DNA of 64,000 nucleotides, taken from contig NC_015976.1 in the NCBI RefSeq assembly GCF_000283515.1, positions 496,001-560,000 of the forward strand, in the 5' to 3' direction. Made by a program: the position numbers and the translations under genes. Position 1 is the first letter of the stretch; every line of letters begins with the position of its first letter. This document shows, in pieces, positions 29,708 to 38,711 of the stretch. Below the pieces are notes generated by a model. The model saw nothing but the letters and a program-made list of their open reading frames with translations. It was not told where the DNA came from and did not search any database. Origin of the DNA: Sphingobium sp. SYK-6 (GTDB lineage Bacteria; Pseudomonadota; Alphaproteobacteria; Sphingomonadales; Sphingomonadaceae).

Positions 29708-31036
29708 TCACAGTTGCGCGCATGGCCGCAGGGCCGTGCGCAGCGTCGCCGGGGCATTGGCAAGCGAAGCCTCGCCTTCCAGCTTGCCGTTCAGCCGCAG
29801 CATCACCGTGCCTTTCTGCTGCATGAGCAGCGGCAGCAGCGGCGTGCCGGAGACGCTGCCGATCCACTGGGTGCCGTTGTTGCTCGCGGCGCGCACCGGC
29901 AGATTGACCAGCCGCCCGGAGAAGTTCCACGTCATGGTGAGCGCGCCCGGGCGGGCCGGCTTGTTCAGCAGCATCGCCATATAGGGCTTGCCGCCCTCGC
30001 AATAGAGGCTGAGCGATTCGATGTTGGGCGATCCGGCGGCGCTCACATAAGCGAGCGGGGCGCGGCCCTGCACCGGCACCAGCTCCCAGGGCGTGCCCGG
30101 CAGCGGCGTGGCCGTTTCCGGCGGGCTGTTCTGCAGCATGGTCGCGATCTCGGCAGGCACGGGGATGCGGCCGCCCTGCGCCGGGGGATAGACGGTCAGC
30201 TTGCCCTTTTCCCAGAGGCCCACCTGCACGGCCTTGCGCGCGGGGTCGATCAGCACATAGGCCTGCTCGACGCCGCCCTGATGCTGCGCATTGCCGGAGA
30301 TATAATAGAGATTGCCCTGCCGGCCGAGCGGGCCGACCACATTGAGGTTGGTCTTGAGCACGTCCATCTTCGGGCCGAGCCGGCTGCGCAGCGCGGCGGC
30401 GACCGCGCCCTTGTCGAACAGGTCGATATTGTCGCGCGCATAGCTGCCGGGATATTTGCCGACGAGGCTCGGCAGGTTCGTCCATTCCATCGGCAGGCCC
30501 GCGACCGGCGCGACCGGTGCTGCCCTGGTCGCCGCCGGGGCAGCCGTCACCGCCGCGCCGGTGCCCTTGCAGAGCTGGAAGGGGGAGGCGGACGTGAAGG
30601 CCGCCTGGAAGGGGTCGGCGCGCTGCCCCGGCCCCAGATCGGCATCGAAGCGGATGACGCCCCGCTTCTCGTCGTCATTCACGAACATGATGAGCCGGCC
30701 GAAATCGTTGGCGCTGACCGGGAAGGGGAAGAAGACGGACGTGATGCCGTCATAGGTCGGTCCCATGAAGGATGCGGCATATTCCACGCGGTGCTGCGTC
30801 ACCGTGCGGCCCGTGGCGCGAAAGGTGAAGCCCTTGTCGTCGATGGTGACGCTCGGCCCGCTCGCGCACTCGCCGCGCGGCGCGTAGCTGCCATAGATCT
30901 CGCCGAAGGCGCCGCGCGTGAGGCCGTTCAGCGTCACGGCCTGCGCACTGCCCGATATCAGCAGCGCCGCGATGCCCAGCGCAAGACCATGTCCGTGCCG
31001 GGCCACCCGCCCGGAGCGTGCAATCTCACTCGCCAT
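29708..31036 (-). CDS. Exported protein of unknown function
   Basis: 442 residues. The N-terminus has a long twin-basic leader and a signal helix (LALGIAALLISGSAQA) with a likely cut after AQA near residue 33. The mature part shows two regions joined by an Ala/Pro-rich linker (about residues 160-180): a first of about 130 residues with two cysteines (RGECASG and FQLCKG), and a second of about 250 residues with another cysteine near SLYCEGG and one close to the C-terminus. I do not recognise the family. It is likely periplasmic. It lies downstream of the NRDE gene with a 130-base gap. Confidence 0.7.
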   Translation of the reverse strand: MASEIARSGRVARHGHGLALGIAALLISGSAQAVTLNGLTRGAFGEIYGSYAPRGECASGPSVTIDDKGFTFRATGRTVTQHRVEYAASFMGPTYDGITSVFFPFPVSANDFGRLIMFVNDDEKRGVIRFDADLGPGQRADPFQAAFTSASPFQLCKGTGAAVTAAPAATRAAPVAPVAGLPMEWTNLPSLVGKYPGSYARDNIDLFDKGAVAAALRSRLGPKMDVLKTNLNVVGPLGRQGNLYYISGNAQHQGGVEQAYVLIDPARKAVQVGLWEKGKLTVYPPAQGGRIPVPAEIATMLQNSPPETATPLPGTPWELVPVQGRAPLAYVSAAGSPNIESLSLYCEGGKPYMAMLLNKPARPGALTMTWNFSGRLVNLPVRAASNNGTQWIGSVSGTPLLPLLMQQKGTVMLRLNGKLEGEASLANAPATLRTALRPCAQL

Positions 31037-31164
31037 ATCCTGTTCCCTCCCACCATGAACCCAGGCGAAGAATAATGCGACGAAATGAACGATGGTGGAA
31101 TGGACTTGTCAGCGCATCGACAGCTTGATGTCCCGCCTGCCCGGGCGCGGCCGCCCCGGCGGGC

Positions 31165-31926
31165 TCATGAAGGCCATGCAAAGGCGAGGCGGGTTTCGCC
31201 TGCCGGCGCGCCGTCCGGCGTGAAGCGTCGCTCGATGATCGTGCCCTTGCCGGCCCGGTCGATCGCCACCACGCTGCTGCACCGCGTGCCATAGACGGGA
31301 TTGCGGATGAACACCGGCGACTGGCGCGGCTCCTGCGCGATCTCGGACGGGACGGCGGGCGCCTGCCCGAAATCGGGGAGATGTTCCTGCCGCAGCGGGT
31401 CGAGCAGCGCGGCGGGGTCGCCGGCATCCGTCAGCAGCCAGTCGAGCAGGGCGGCCTTGAGTTGCACGGTCTTGGGCCAGGGCTCGTCGAGCGCGCCGTT
31501 GGAAAGGCCGTAGAGGCCCGGCCCCAGCCGCACGCGGACGGGCGACGGCCTGTTGGTCATGAACAGCGCGCCCTGCCGGTCGGCGACGATGAGGTTGAAG
31601 GGATTGAAAGCGGTGAGGTCGGCCGTCCGTGCGTCGGCATGGGGGCCCGTCCCGGTGAGCAGGTCGGCGACCAGGGCCCCGCGCGAGGCCCGGCCGGGCA
31701 CCGGCGGGCCGTAGCCGCGCAGATTGGTCACCACGGCGAAGCGGCCTTCCTCGGAGACACCGAGCCAGCTTCCGCCCGATTGCAGGTCGCGCCCGCCGAT
31801 CACATGCTCGGCGTCCGGCCAGCGCCCGAGCGGCGCCGCCGGGCGGTCATGCAGCTCGTCGCGATTGCCCGCCATCACCAGCGCCCAGCTTGGGTGAGCG
31901 TCCCAGGCGAAGGCCAGCACGCACAT
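31165..31926 (-). CDS. NRDE/TANGO2-family protein
   Basis: 253 residues beginning MCVLAFAW, so Cys-2 becomes the N-terminal residue after methionine removal, as in N-terminal nucleophile hydrolases. The name-giving motif is present as GNRDELHDRPAAPL at residues 20-33, followed by GGRDLQSGGSWLGVSEEGRFAVVTN, of which GGSWLGV is typical. The family is linked in eukaryotes to haem or lipid handling through TANGO2; the bacterial role is not settled. The gene follows hemW with only three bases between them, which supports a shared transcript and fits a haem-related role by association only. Confidence 0.9.
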   Translation of the reverse strand: MCVLAFAWDAHPSWALVMAGNRDELHDRPAAPLGRWPDAEHVIGGRDLQSGGSWLGVSEEGRFAVVTNLRGYGPPVPGRASRGALVADLLTGTGPHADARTADLTAFNPFNLIVADRQGALFMTNRPSPVRVRLGPGLYGLSNGALDEPWPKTVQLKAALLDWLLTDAGDPAALLDPLRQEHLPDFGQAPAVPSEIAQEPRQSPVFIRNPVYGTRCSSVVAIDRAGKGTIIERRFTPDGAPAGETRLAFAWPS

Positions 31927-31929
31927 CGC

Positions 31930-33078
31930 TCAGACCGCCACGATCTCGGCGAGGATGCCGTCGAGCAGCAGCATGCCCGCCGGGGTGGTGGCGAGCCGGT
32001 CGCCCGCGCGCGTCACCAGCCCGTGCCCGGCCAGTCGCGTCACGGCGGCCTCGTCGATGAGGGCGTCGGGGGCGAGGCCGGTGCGTGCGGCGATCGCGCG
32101 CAGGTCCACGCCATCGGCGAGGCGCAGCCCCATCATCAGCGCTTCCCCCGCCTGCTCGGCGGGCGAGAGCAGGCGCTCCTCCACGAGGCCATGGCCATTG
32201 CGCTCGATGGCGCGCATCCAGTTCTCGGGCTTGCGGTGGCGCGCGGTGGCGGTGCCGCCGCGCCGCCCATGCGCGCCCGGACCAATGCCGGCATAGTCGG
32301 CATAGCGCCAGTAAGCGAGATTGTGCCGGCTCTCCTGACCGGGGGCGGCATGGTTGGAGACTTCATAGGCCGGGCGCCCGGCAGCGCCCGTCATGGCGCG
32401 CGTCAGTTCGAAAAGGTCGGCGGCATGGTCCGCATCGGCGGGCGTGAAGGCGCCGCGCCTCACGTCCGTCTCGAACCGCGTGCCGGGCTCGATGGTGAGC
32501 TGGTAGAGCGAGAGATGATCGGTGCCGAAGGCGAGCGCGCGGCGCAGCTCGCCGTCCCAGTCGGCAAGGCTCTGGCCGGGGCGTGCATAAATGAGGTCGA
32601 TGCTCACGCGCTCGACGCAGGCCTGCGCCGCGTCCAGCGCCGCGAGTCCCTCGCTCAGGTCATGCGCGCGGCCAAGGAAGCGCAGCGCCGCGTCGTCGAG
32701 CGCCTGCAGGCCCAGCGAGAGGCGGTTGATCCCGGCATCGGCCGCCTGCCGGAAGCGCGCGGCTTCCGCGCTGTTCGGATTGGCTTCCATGCTGATCTCG
32801 ATGGTCTCGTCGAAGTGCCAGTGCCCCGCCGCCGCGTCGATCAGCGCGGCAATGGTGGCGGGTGGCATCAGCGAGGGCGTGCCGCCGCCGAAGAAGATGG
32901 AGCCCAGCGTCCGGCCCGGCAGCAGCGCGGCCTCATGGGCCAGGTCGCGCAGCAGCGCGTCCCGCCAGGCCTCCTGGTCCACCTCTTCGCGCACATGGCT
33001 GTTGAAGTCGCAATAAGGGCATTTGGCGACGCAGAACGGCCAATGGATGTAGAGGGCAAGAGGCGCCGCGGGAGTCAT
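31930..33078 (-). CDS. hemW: HemW, radical SAM haem chaperone
   Basis: 382 residues. The radical-SAM cluster motif is at the start, YIHWPFCVAKCPYCDF, with cysteines in Cx3Cx2C spacing; next come FFGGGTPSL for S-adenosylmethionine binding and NRLSLGLQALDD. A C-terminal HemN-like domain (GLRLADGVD and a winged-helix region) follows. HemW binds haem and passes it to respiratory proteins, and lacks coproporphyrinogen dehydrogenase activity despite the resemblance to HemN. In many proteobacteria it follows rdgB; here a hemerythrin gene is inserted between them. Confidence 0.93.
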   Translation of the reverse strand: MTPAAPLALYIHWPFCVAKCPYCDFNSHVREEVDQEAWRDALLRDLAHEAALLPGRTLGSIFFGGGTPSLMPPATIAALIDAAAGHWHFDETIEISMEANPNSAEAARFRQAADAGINRLSLGLQALDDAALRFLGRAHDLSEGLAALDAAQACVERVSIDLIYARPGQSLADWDGELRRALAFGTDHLSLYQLTIEPGTRFETDVRRGAFTPADADHAADLFELTRAMTGAAGRPAYEVSNHAAPGQESRHNLAYWRYADYAGIGPGAHGRRGGTATARHRKPENWMRAIERNGHGLVEERLLSPAEQAGEALMMGLRLADGVDLRAIAARTGLAPDALIDEAAVTRLAGHGLVTRAGDRLATTPAGMLLLDGILAEIVAV

Positions 33079-33108
33079 CGCGCCGCTATAGCGGCTGCGC
33101 GCGGAAAG

Positions 33109-33546
33109 TCAGCCGGCCTGCGTCTCCCGGGGCGTCGCGCCCAGCAGTCGCAGCGCGGGCCAGTAGAGCAGCCGTTCCTCGCGTTCCATCATGACGCGCA
33201 GCTGGTCGAGCATCTGCGAGAGCGCCTGTGCATAGCCGGCCCGGTCCGCGTCGATGGCGGGGAGCGTCCATCTGCGCACATGGTCGGAATAAGCGCCATG
33301 CCCGGCCCGGCATTCGGCGATCAGCGCCGCGGCGCCGGGGATCTGGTCGATCCGGCCGCTGCTCATGAGCGGCCTGACGATCGTTTCCTCCTCGGCCTTG
33401 AGATGCGCCATGGCCAGCCCGGCGAGGCGCACGCGCAGCTGCGCGATCTCCTCGAGTCGCGCCGGTGGCGTGCGGCGCGCCGTCGCTAGCAAGTCTTCCC
33501 CCGCCGCGATCATCACGCGGTGCTGCCTGAAAATGTCGTCCGTCAT
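33109..33546 (-). CDS. Hemerythrin HHE-domain protein
   Basis: 145 residues folding as a four-helix bundle. Di-iron ligand positions are readable: H in FRQHRVM, HLKAEEE (His and Glu), HGAYSDH, and EREERLLYWP near the end. Such proteins bind oxygen or nitric oxide or repair iron-sulfur clusters. It is preceded by two direct copies of GACCATAGC 21 bases apart (33578-33586 and 33599-33607 on the plus strand), possibly a regulator site. hemW starts 30 bases after its stop, so they are probably co-transcribed. Confidence 0.88.
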   Translation of the reverse strand: MTDDIFRQHRVMIAAGEDLLATARRTPPARLEEIAQLRVRLAGLAMAHLKAEEETIVRPLMSSGRIDQIPGAAALIAECRAGHGAYSDHVRRWTLPAIDADRAGYAQALSQMLDQLRVMMEREERLLYWPALRLLGATPRETQAG

Positions 33547-33577
33547 TGCGGACTGCCCCCTTATTGACCCTGTCTAG

Positions 33578-33607
33578 GACCATAGCCATCGGCGGAAAGA
33601 CCATAGC
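33578..33607 (-). promoter_or_regulatory. Direct-repeat pair upstream of the hemerythrin gene
   Basis: Two perfect 9-base repeats (GACCATAGC, plus strand) with a 21-base period, two turns of the helix, ending 32 bases before the start codon. That geometry fits tandem regulator binding; the regulator is unknown. Confidence 0.45.
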
Positions 33608-33647
33608 ATCTGGTTAACGAGGGCCGGCACAGGGGCGGAAAACTGCG

Positions 33648-33669
33648 AAAAAAAGGCGCGTCCGCGCCT
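33648..33669 (-). terminator. Intrinsic terminator of the rph-rdgB operon
   Basis: On the minus strand, AGGCGC-GTCC-GCGCCT is followed by seven T residues, 10 bases after the rdgB stop. It separates rdgB from the hemerythrin-hemW group. Confidence 0.85.
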
Positions 33670-33678
33670 CCGCCGGGG

Positions 33679-34302
33679 TCAGAAGAGCCCGGCGACCAGC
33701 CGCTCGAAGGCGCGGGTGCGGTGGCTGATCGCCTTCTTCGCCTCGGGCGCCATCTCGCCGAAGGTCAGGGTCTGGCCGGCGGGCTGGAACACCGGATCAT
33801 AGCCGAAGCCCTGCCGGCCGCGCGGCGGCCAGACGAGCAGCCCTTCGGCGCGTCCCTCGAACAGGGCGGTCTCGCCGTCCGGCCAGGCGAGGCACAGCGT
33901 GCAGACGAAGGCCGCGCTGCGGTCGGCATCGGGGCCGATCTCGCACAGCAGGCCCTCGACCTTGCCCATCGCCATGTACCAGTCCCGGCCTTTCTCGCCC
34001 TCGAACCATTGCCGCTCCGCCCAGTCGGCGGTGTAGACGCCGGGCCGCCCGCCCAGCGCCGCGACTTCAAGGCCGCTGTCGTCGGCCAGCGCGGGCAGGC
34101 CGGACGCGATGGCGGAGGCCAAGGCCTTGATCCGCGCATTCTCGGCGAAAGTCGTGCCGGTCTCCTCGGGCTCGGGCAGGCCGAGCGACCCGGCCGAGAC
34201 CGGCTCCATGCCATGCGGGCCGAGCAGCGCGGTGATCTCGCGCACCTTGCCTTCATTATGGCTGGCGATGACGAGGCGGCCGGGGGGGAGCGTGCGGGTC
34301 AT
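33679..34302 (-). CDS. rdgB: XTP/dITP diphosphatase (RdgB/HAM1)
   Basis: 207 residues from the ATG at 34302; the frame continues upstream but overlaps rph. It hydrolyses non-canonical purine triphosphates such as dITP and XTP so they are not built into DNA. Signature motifs are complete: [10 protein letters not shown] at the N-terminus, [19 protein letters not shown] with the metal-binding aspartates, GFGYDPVF and ISHRTRAF near the C-terminus. The gene follows rph by 16 bases, a conserved pairing. Confidence 0.96.
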   Translation of the reverse strand: MTRTLPPGRLVIASHNEGKVREITALLGPHGMEPVSAGSLGLPEPEETGTTFAENARIKALASAIASGLPALADDSGLEVAALGGRPGVYTADWAERQWFEGEKGRDWYMAMGKVEGLLCEIGPDADRSAAFVCTLCLAWPDGETALFEGRAEGLLVWPPRGRQGFGYDPVFQPAGQTLTFGEMAPEAKKAISHRTRAFERLVAGLF

Positions 34303-34318
34303 GGCAGCGTGCGCGGGC

Positions 34319-35035
34319 TCAGCGCCCCGTCGCCTTGTCCTGCGCCGCGAAGATCTGCGTGCAGCCGATGCGGGCGAGGCGCAGCAGGCGCAGCAGCGCT
34401 TCCTCGTCATAGGTCGCGCCTTCCGCCGTTGCCTGCGCCTCGGCGATGTTGCCGTTGGAGAGCAGCACGAAATTGGCGTCGGCATGGGCATTGCTGTCCT
34501 CGATATAATCGAGGTCGAGCACCGGATTGCCTTCATAGATGCCGCAGGAGACCGCCGCGACCTTCGCCTGGATGGGGTCCACGCTCAGCGCGCCGCTCGC
34601 CAGCAGCTTGTCCACCGCGATGCGCAGCGCCACCCATGCGCCGGAGATGCTGGCCGTGCGCGTGCCGCCATCCGCCTGGATGACGTCGCAATCGAGCGTG
34701 ATCTGCCGCTCGCCCAGCGCCTTCAGGTCCACCACCGCGCGCAGCGAGCGGCCGATGAGCCGCTGGATTTCCTGCGTGCGGCCCGATTGCTTGCCCTTGG
34801 CCGCCTCGCGGCTGCCGCGCGTGTGTGTGGCGCGGGGCAGCATGCCATATTCCGCCGTCACCCAGCCCTCGCCCTTGCCGCGCAGGAAGGGCGGCACGCG
34901 CTCCTCGATGCTGGCGGTGCACAGCACCCGCGTATCGCCGAAGGAGACGAGGCAGCTCCCTTCCGCGTGCACGGTGAAGCCGGGCTCCATCGCGATGGTG
35001 CGCATTTCGTCGGGGGCTCGGCCGGATGGGCGCAT
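34319..35035 (-). CDS. rph: Ribonuclease PH
   Basis: 238 residues. This phosphorolytic 3'-5' exoribonuclease trims tRNA and rRNA ends. Typical segments are all present: [12 protein letters not shown] at the start, [23 protein letters not shown] (phosphate and RNA region), [32 protein letters not shown] in which [18 protein letters not shown] is the best-conserved, and DGGTRTASI. Full length for the family. It is divergent from hrcA across 147 bases. Confidence 0.97.
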   Translation of the reverse strand: MRPSGRAPDEMRTIAMEPGFTVHAEGSCLVSFGDTRVLCTASIEERVPPFLRGKGEGWVTAEYGMLPRATHTRGSREAAKGKQSGRTQEIQRLIGRSLRAVVDLKALGERQITLDCDVIQADGGTRTASISGAWVALRIAVDKLLASGALSVDPIQAKVAAVSCGIYEGNPVLDLDYIEDSNAHADANFVLLSNGNIAEAQATAEGATYDEEALLRLLRLARIGCTQIFAAQDKATGR

Positions 35036-35067
35036 GAACGTCGGTTCCTTCTTTGCTGACTCGAGGG

Positions 35068-35079
35068 CGCTCTAGAGCG
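35068..35079. other. Perfect 12-bp palindrome in the rph-hrcA divergent region
   Basis: CGCTCTAGAGCG lies between the two start codons. It might be an operator or a member of a short intergenic repeat family. No CIRCE element is present. Confidence 0.3.
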
Positions 35080-35182
35080 ATTCCGGGCGCGGTGGAACAC
35101 CCGCCGGGCCGAAATCGCGCGATGAGCGCATATCGCGCGAGAATGCTTGGCCCGCGCCCCGCGGCGTCCTACATTGGGCAGC

Positions 35183-36226
35183 ATGACAGGCCCGCCTCTC
35201 GATTTTCTGAGTGATCGCGCACGCGACATCTTCCGGGTGGTGGTCGAATCATATCTCGGCACCGGCGCGCCGGTCGGCTCGCGCACGATCAGCCGCCTGC
35301 CCGGGCTCAACCTGTCGCCCGCTTCCATCCGCAACGTGATGCAGGACCTGGAGGAAGCCGGCCTGCTCGCCGCGCCGCACACCTCGGCCGGGCGCATGCC
35401 TACGGAAACCGGGCTGCGCCTCTTCGTCGACGCGATGATGCAGGCGGATGAGCCGCATGACGACGACAAGCGGGCGATCGAGCGGGAGCTGTCCGGCGAA
35501 GGGCCGATCGAGAATGCGCTCAACACCGCCACGGCCTTGCTCTCCGGCCTGTCCGCCTGCGCGGGGCTGGTGATGGTGCCGCGGCGTGAGGCGGTGGTGA
35601 AGCAGTTCAGCTTCGCCTGGCTCTCGGGCACGCAGGCGCTGGCCGTGCTGGTCGGCACGGACGGCAGCGTGGAGAACCGCGTCGTCGATCTGCCGCCCGG
35701 CACCACGCCGTCCATGCTGATCGAGGCGGCCAATTTCCTGTCCGCCCATGCCAGCGGCCGCACGCTTGGCGAGGCGCAGCAATGGCTCGCGCAGCAGATC
35801 GCGGACGGCGAGCATGCGCTGGACGAGGCGGCGGCCAATCTCATCGCGCGTGGCCTCGCCGCCTGGAGCCGCGATTCGGAGGACCGGCCGGTGCTGCTGG
35901 TGCGCGGGCAGGCCAATCTCATCGATGCGCATGCGACGGCCGATCTGGAGCGGGTGCGGCAATTGCTCGACGAGCTGGAAGGCAAGAGCGAGATCGCCCG
36001 CCTGCTGGACAGTGCCCGGGCCGGTGCCGCGACGCGCATCTTCATCGGTTCGGAGAACAAGCTCTTTTCCCTGAGCGGTTCTTCGGTCATAGCGGCCCCG
36101 TATCGCGGCCCCGGCGGCCGCGTGATCGGCGTGGTCGGCGTGATCGGCCCCACCCGGTTGAACTACGCCCGTGTCGTCCCCATGGTGGATTTCACGGCGC
36201 AAACCCTCAGCAGATTGATGCAGTGA
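35183..36226 (+). CDS. hrcA: Heat-inducible transcription repressor HrcA
   Basis: 347 residues from the ATG at 35183. The N-terminal winged helix is clear (ARDIFRVVVESYLGTGAPVGSRTIS, then LSPASIRNVMQDLEEAGLL), followed by a GAF-like dimerisation domain and the C-terminal phrase GRVIGVVGVIGPTRLNYARVV. HrcA normally represses dnaK or groE genes through CIRCE sites, in balance with GroEL. I see no CIRCE in front of hrcA itself, so its targets lie elsewhere. grpE starts 9 bases after its stop. Confidence 0.95.
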   Translation: MTGPPLDFLSDRARDIFRVVVESYLGTGAPVGSRTISRLPGLNLSPASIRNVMQDLEEAGLLAAPHTSAGRMPTETGLRLFVDAMMQADEPHDDDKRAIERELSGEGPIENALNTATALLSGLSACAGLVMVPRREAVVKQFSFAWLSGTQALAVLVGTDGSVENRVVDLPPGTTPSMLIEAANFLSAHASGRTLGEAQQWLAQQIADGEHALDEAAANLIARGLAAWSRDSEDRPVLLVRGQANLIDAHATADLERVRQLLDELEGKSEIARLLDSARAGAATRIFIGSENKLFSLSGSSVIAAPYRGPGGRVIGVVGVIGPTRLNYARVVPMVDFTAQTLSRLMQ

Positions 36227-36235
36227 CGGAACGAC

Positions 36236-36793
36236 ATGACTGACGAGACAAGGAACGAGAACGAAACGCTGGCCGCCGACGTGGCGGAAAGCACCGGCAA
36301 CACCGGATCGCCCGAGGAAGCCGTCGCCGCGCGCATCGCCGCGCTGGAGGACGAGCTGGCGACGGCGAAGCAGGAAACGCTCTATGCCATGGCCGAGACG
36401 CAGAATGTCCGCCGCCGGCTGGAGAAGGAGCTGACCGACACGCGCGCTTATGCCGCGACGGCCTTCGCCCGCGACATCCTGTCCGTCGCCGACAATCTCT
36501 CTCGCGCGCTCGATGCCATTCCGGCCGAGCTTCGCGACGACGAGAAGATGAAGGGGCTGGTCGCCGGCCTCGAAGCGACCGGCAAGGAGCTGGAAAGCAC
36601 CTTCCGCAAGCATGGCGTGGAGAAGTTCGTCTCCGTGGGCGAGGCGCTGGACCCCAACCGGCATCAGGCGATGGTCGAGATCCCGTCGGACGCGCCGGCC
36701 GGCACGATCGTGCAGGAAATGCAGGCGGGCTACACGATCAAGGATCGTCTGCTGCGTCCCGCCCTCGTCGGCGTCGCCCGCGCGGCGGACTGA
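36236..36793 (+). CDS. grpE: Nucleotide exchange factor GrpE
   Basis: 185 residues. GrpE releases ADP from the chaperone DnaK and acts as its thermosensor. The N-terminal 40 residues are acidic and disordered, followed by a long coiled coil (ALEDELATAKQETLYAMAETQNVRRRL, core AETQNVRRRLEKE) and the C-terminal beta domain with HQAMVEIPSDAPAGTIVQEMQAGY, of which GTIVQEMQAGYTI is diagnostic. hrcA and grpE form a compact heat-shock operon; dnaK is not in the window. Confidence 0.96.
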   Translation: MTDETRNENETLAADVAESTGNTGSPEEAVAARIAALEDELATAKQETLYAMAETQNVRRRLEKELTDTRAYAATAFARDILSVADNLSRALDAIPAELRDDEKMKGLVAGLEATGKELESTFRKHGVEKFVSVGEALDPNRHQAMVEIPSDAPAGTIVQEMQAGYTIKDRLLRPALVGVARAAD

Positions 36794-36803
36794 CCGGGCG
36801 GCC

Positions 36804-37196
36804 ATGCCCTTTTCCGGACGAGGCGGGCGCGCCGCTCTTTTCGCGGGCCTCGGCCTCGGCGTCGGGATGCTTGCCGCTCTCGCGCAGGCGCAGGCGACAA
36901 ACCCGCCTGCCGCGCCGGCCGCCTCCGCCCCGGCCCCGGCTGCCCCGGCACTGGCCGATGCGCTCGCGGCTTTCGGCGCGGGCCGCGTCGGCCCGGACGA
37001 TCTGCGTGAGATCCAGTGCAGCCCGGCCGCCGCGGAAGAGCCCACCGAACAGGAATGCCGCTGGGAGCAGCGCACCGCGCGGGGCTGGTATCGCTATGCG
37101 AGCTGGCTGGCGCACGACGGGCGCGGCTGGACCCTGCTCGAAGACCCGCTCCCGGTGCCCCGGGGCGATGACTCAAAGCTCAGGAAAGCTCTCTAG
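36804..37196 (+). CDS. Small exported protein of unknown function
   Basis: 130 residues from the ATG at 36804, 10 bases after grpE. The N-terminus is a signal peptide (ALFAGLGLGVGMLAALAQAQA), then an Ala/Pro-rich linker (about residues 30-52) and a globular end with two cysteines (IQCSPAA and QECRWEQ) that could form a disulfide, plus an aromatic run GWYRYASW. I do not recognise the family. It is probably co-transcribed with hrcA-grpE. Confidence 0.65.
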   Translation: MPFSGRGGRAALFAGLGLGVGMLAALAQAQATNPPAAPAASAPAPAAPALADALAAFGAGRVGPDDLREIQCSPAAAEEPTEQECRWEQRTARGWYRYASWLAHDGRGWTLLEDPLPVPRGDDSKLRKAL

Positions 37197-37259
37197 ACGA
37201 ACTGGACAACTTCCCAGACTTTGAGGGCGCCAAAAGCCAGATTTTCAGCCATTTTCCTA

Positions 37260-37288
37260 CGTCATCCCGGGCCTGACCCGGGATCCCG
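37260..37288 (+). repeat. REP-like palindrome, CATCCCGGG variant
   Basis: Arms CCCGGG around GCCTGA or close, inside the frame CGTCAT...GGGATCCCG. Similar hairpins stand at 58539 and 58615. It occupies the intergenic space after the small exported gene. Confidence 0.65.
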
Positions 37289-37386
37289 CTGCCTTGAATC
37301 TTGCAAGCCCGGGAGGACATCATTCATGACGAGATAGGGTGCCTAGCCATGGCGCCGTAAATCTGTCCACGCCCCCAGGCCGCTTT

Positions 37387-37424
37387 GATCCCGGCCTGCG
37401 CTGTGGAACCGCAAGGCCGGGATC
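37387..37424. terminator. Hairpin between convergent genes
   Basis: An 11-bp perfect stem (GATCCCGGCCT with AGGCCGGGATC) sits just after the stop of the metalloprotease gene. Neither side has a T-run, so it may be a Rho-assisted or mRNA-stabilising element. Confidence 0.45.
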
Positions 37425-37431
37425 GCTCTGT

Positions 37432-38574
37432 TCAGGCGAGGGCCGGCGCCATCTTCCCGAAGCGAACGGTCCGCCGCCGCAGCGATGCCCCGATGAGCGC
37501 GAAGCCGCCGATCATCATGGCCCAGCTTGCCGGTTCCGGCACGGCGCTCGGCCCGAACATGGCGGCCGTGGTGATGCGCAGATCGGGGTCGGCGAGCGCG
37601 TCGACGCTGAGATTCCAGCCAAGCGCATCGAACATGGCGAGGTCCAGTGCCCTCAGGACGCCCATTTCGCCCTTCGCGGCGGTCGGGTCCATGATGCCCA
37701 GCCCTTCCTTCCAGTGCGAGGCCTGCTGGCCATCGCCCCAGTTCGCGCCGGTCGAGAAGGCGCCGCCCAGCAGGGCCGTCTCGCCGCCATCGATCGAGAA
37801 GAAGGGCGTGCCGCCCAGCGACCAGTCCAGCCCGTCTTCCGAATAGCGGAAAATGTCGGTGCCGTGGCCGATCCAGTCCCAGTCCCAGTGATAGCCGTCC
37901 GAGGGCGCGAAGGCGTCATAATAGTCGACGCCGGAGGTGAAGCCGAGGATGTGGCCGATCTCGTGGAAGGCGGTGAAGGTGAAGTCGTAGCTGCCGGCAT
38001 CGATGCCGTCGGTCGGATCGAAGTCGAAGGACAGGTCGGAATTGAAATTGATCGAACCATCCTTGTAACTGTCGACATAGACCAGCCCCAGCGCCTTGCC
38101 GAGCGCCCATGTCACGCCGAAGGTGCTGTTGTTGTTGCTGCCGTCATTGTCCCATTGCTTGGCGAACGGGTCGGCGCCGGTCTGCGCCACGGGATCGGTA
38201 TAGGCCGGGGTCCACATGCCGATGGAGCCGGAGCTGGCATCGGGCAGATGAGCGATGGCCGTCTGATCGATCGCCGAGCCGGATGCGACGCTGGCCATGG
38301 CGTTCAGCACCGTGGAGACATTCGCGGTATAGTAATAGTTGCTGGTGCCGCCGATCGGCCCGTTGATGCCCTGCGCATTGAAATAAGTGTCGATGCGCAC
38401 GGTGGTATCCGTGGTGATCAGCTTTTCCCAATAATTCGCCGCCGTGCGGAAGGCGGTATACTGCGCCGTGCCCTGCGCCATGCCGCCCATGTCGAACAGA
38501 TCGATGGTGAGTGCCTGTGCCGGCGCGGCGGCAAGAGTCGAGGCCAGAAGAATGGCGGCGACCGACGTCCTCAT
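37432..38574 (-). CDS. PEPxxWA-CTERM zinc metalloprotease (NF038122-like)
   Basis: 380 residues, ATG at 38574 with AAGGGGGG upstream. A signal peptide (ILLASTLAAAPAQA) is followed by a metzincin-type domain with the zinc site FHEIGHILGF near residue 200. The end carries the sorting tag VPEPASWAMMIGGF, a hydrophobic helix and LRRR. It is therefore exported, handled by an exosortase and probably exposed on the surface, where it would cut proteins. I recall an annotated family of PEP-CTERM metalloproteases of this type but cannot confirm membership. Asp and Gly are abundant around the zinc site, as in calcium-binding exoproteins. Confidence 0.85.
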   Translation of the reverse strand: MRTSVAAILLASTLAAAPAQALTIDLFDMGGMAQGTAQYTAFRTAANYWEKLITTDTTVRIDTYFNAQGINGPIGGTSNYYYTANVSTVLNAMASVASGSAIDQTAIAHLPDASSGSIGMWTPAYTDPVAQTGADPFAKQWDNDGSNNNSTFGVTWALGKALGLVYVDSYKDGSINFNSDLSFDFDPTDGIDAGSYDFTFTAFHEIGHILGFTSGVDYYDAFAPSDGYHWDWDWIGHGTDIFRYSEDGLDWSLGGTPFFSIDGGETALLGGAFSTGANWGDGQQASHWKEGLGIMDPTAAKGEMGVLRALDLAMFDALGWNLSVDALADPDLRITTAAMFGPSAVPEPASWAMMIGGFALIGASLRRRTVRFGKMAPALA

Positions 38575-38711
38575 GATGATGATACCCCCCTTGTTAACTA
38601 TGTCGGCGAAGCTGGTTCACGCGCCGCAAAAGTCAACTGCCGACATGGCGACATGGCTCAATCCGGGACATTCCGCGCCGGATCGCAGGAGCGTGGCCAT
38701 CCGCGCCCGGC

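Noticed and set aside
35036-35182. CIRCE element before hrcA
   Set aside because: No TTAGCACTC...GAGTGCTAA pair or near match is present.
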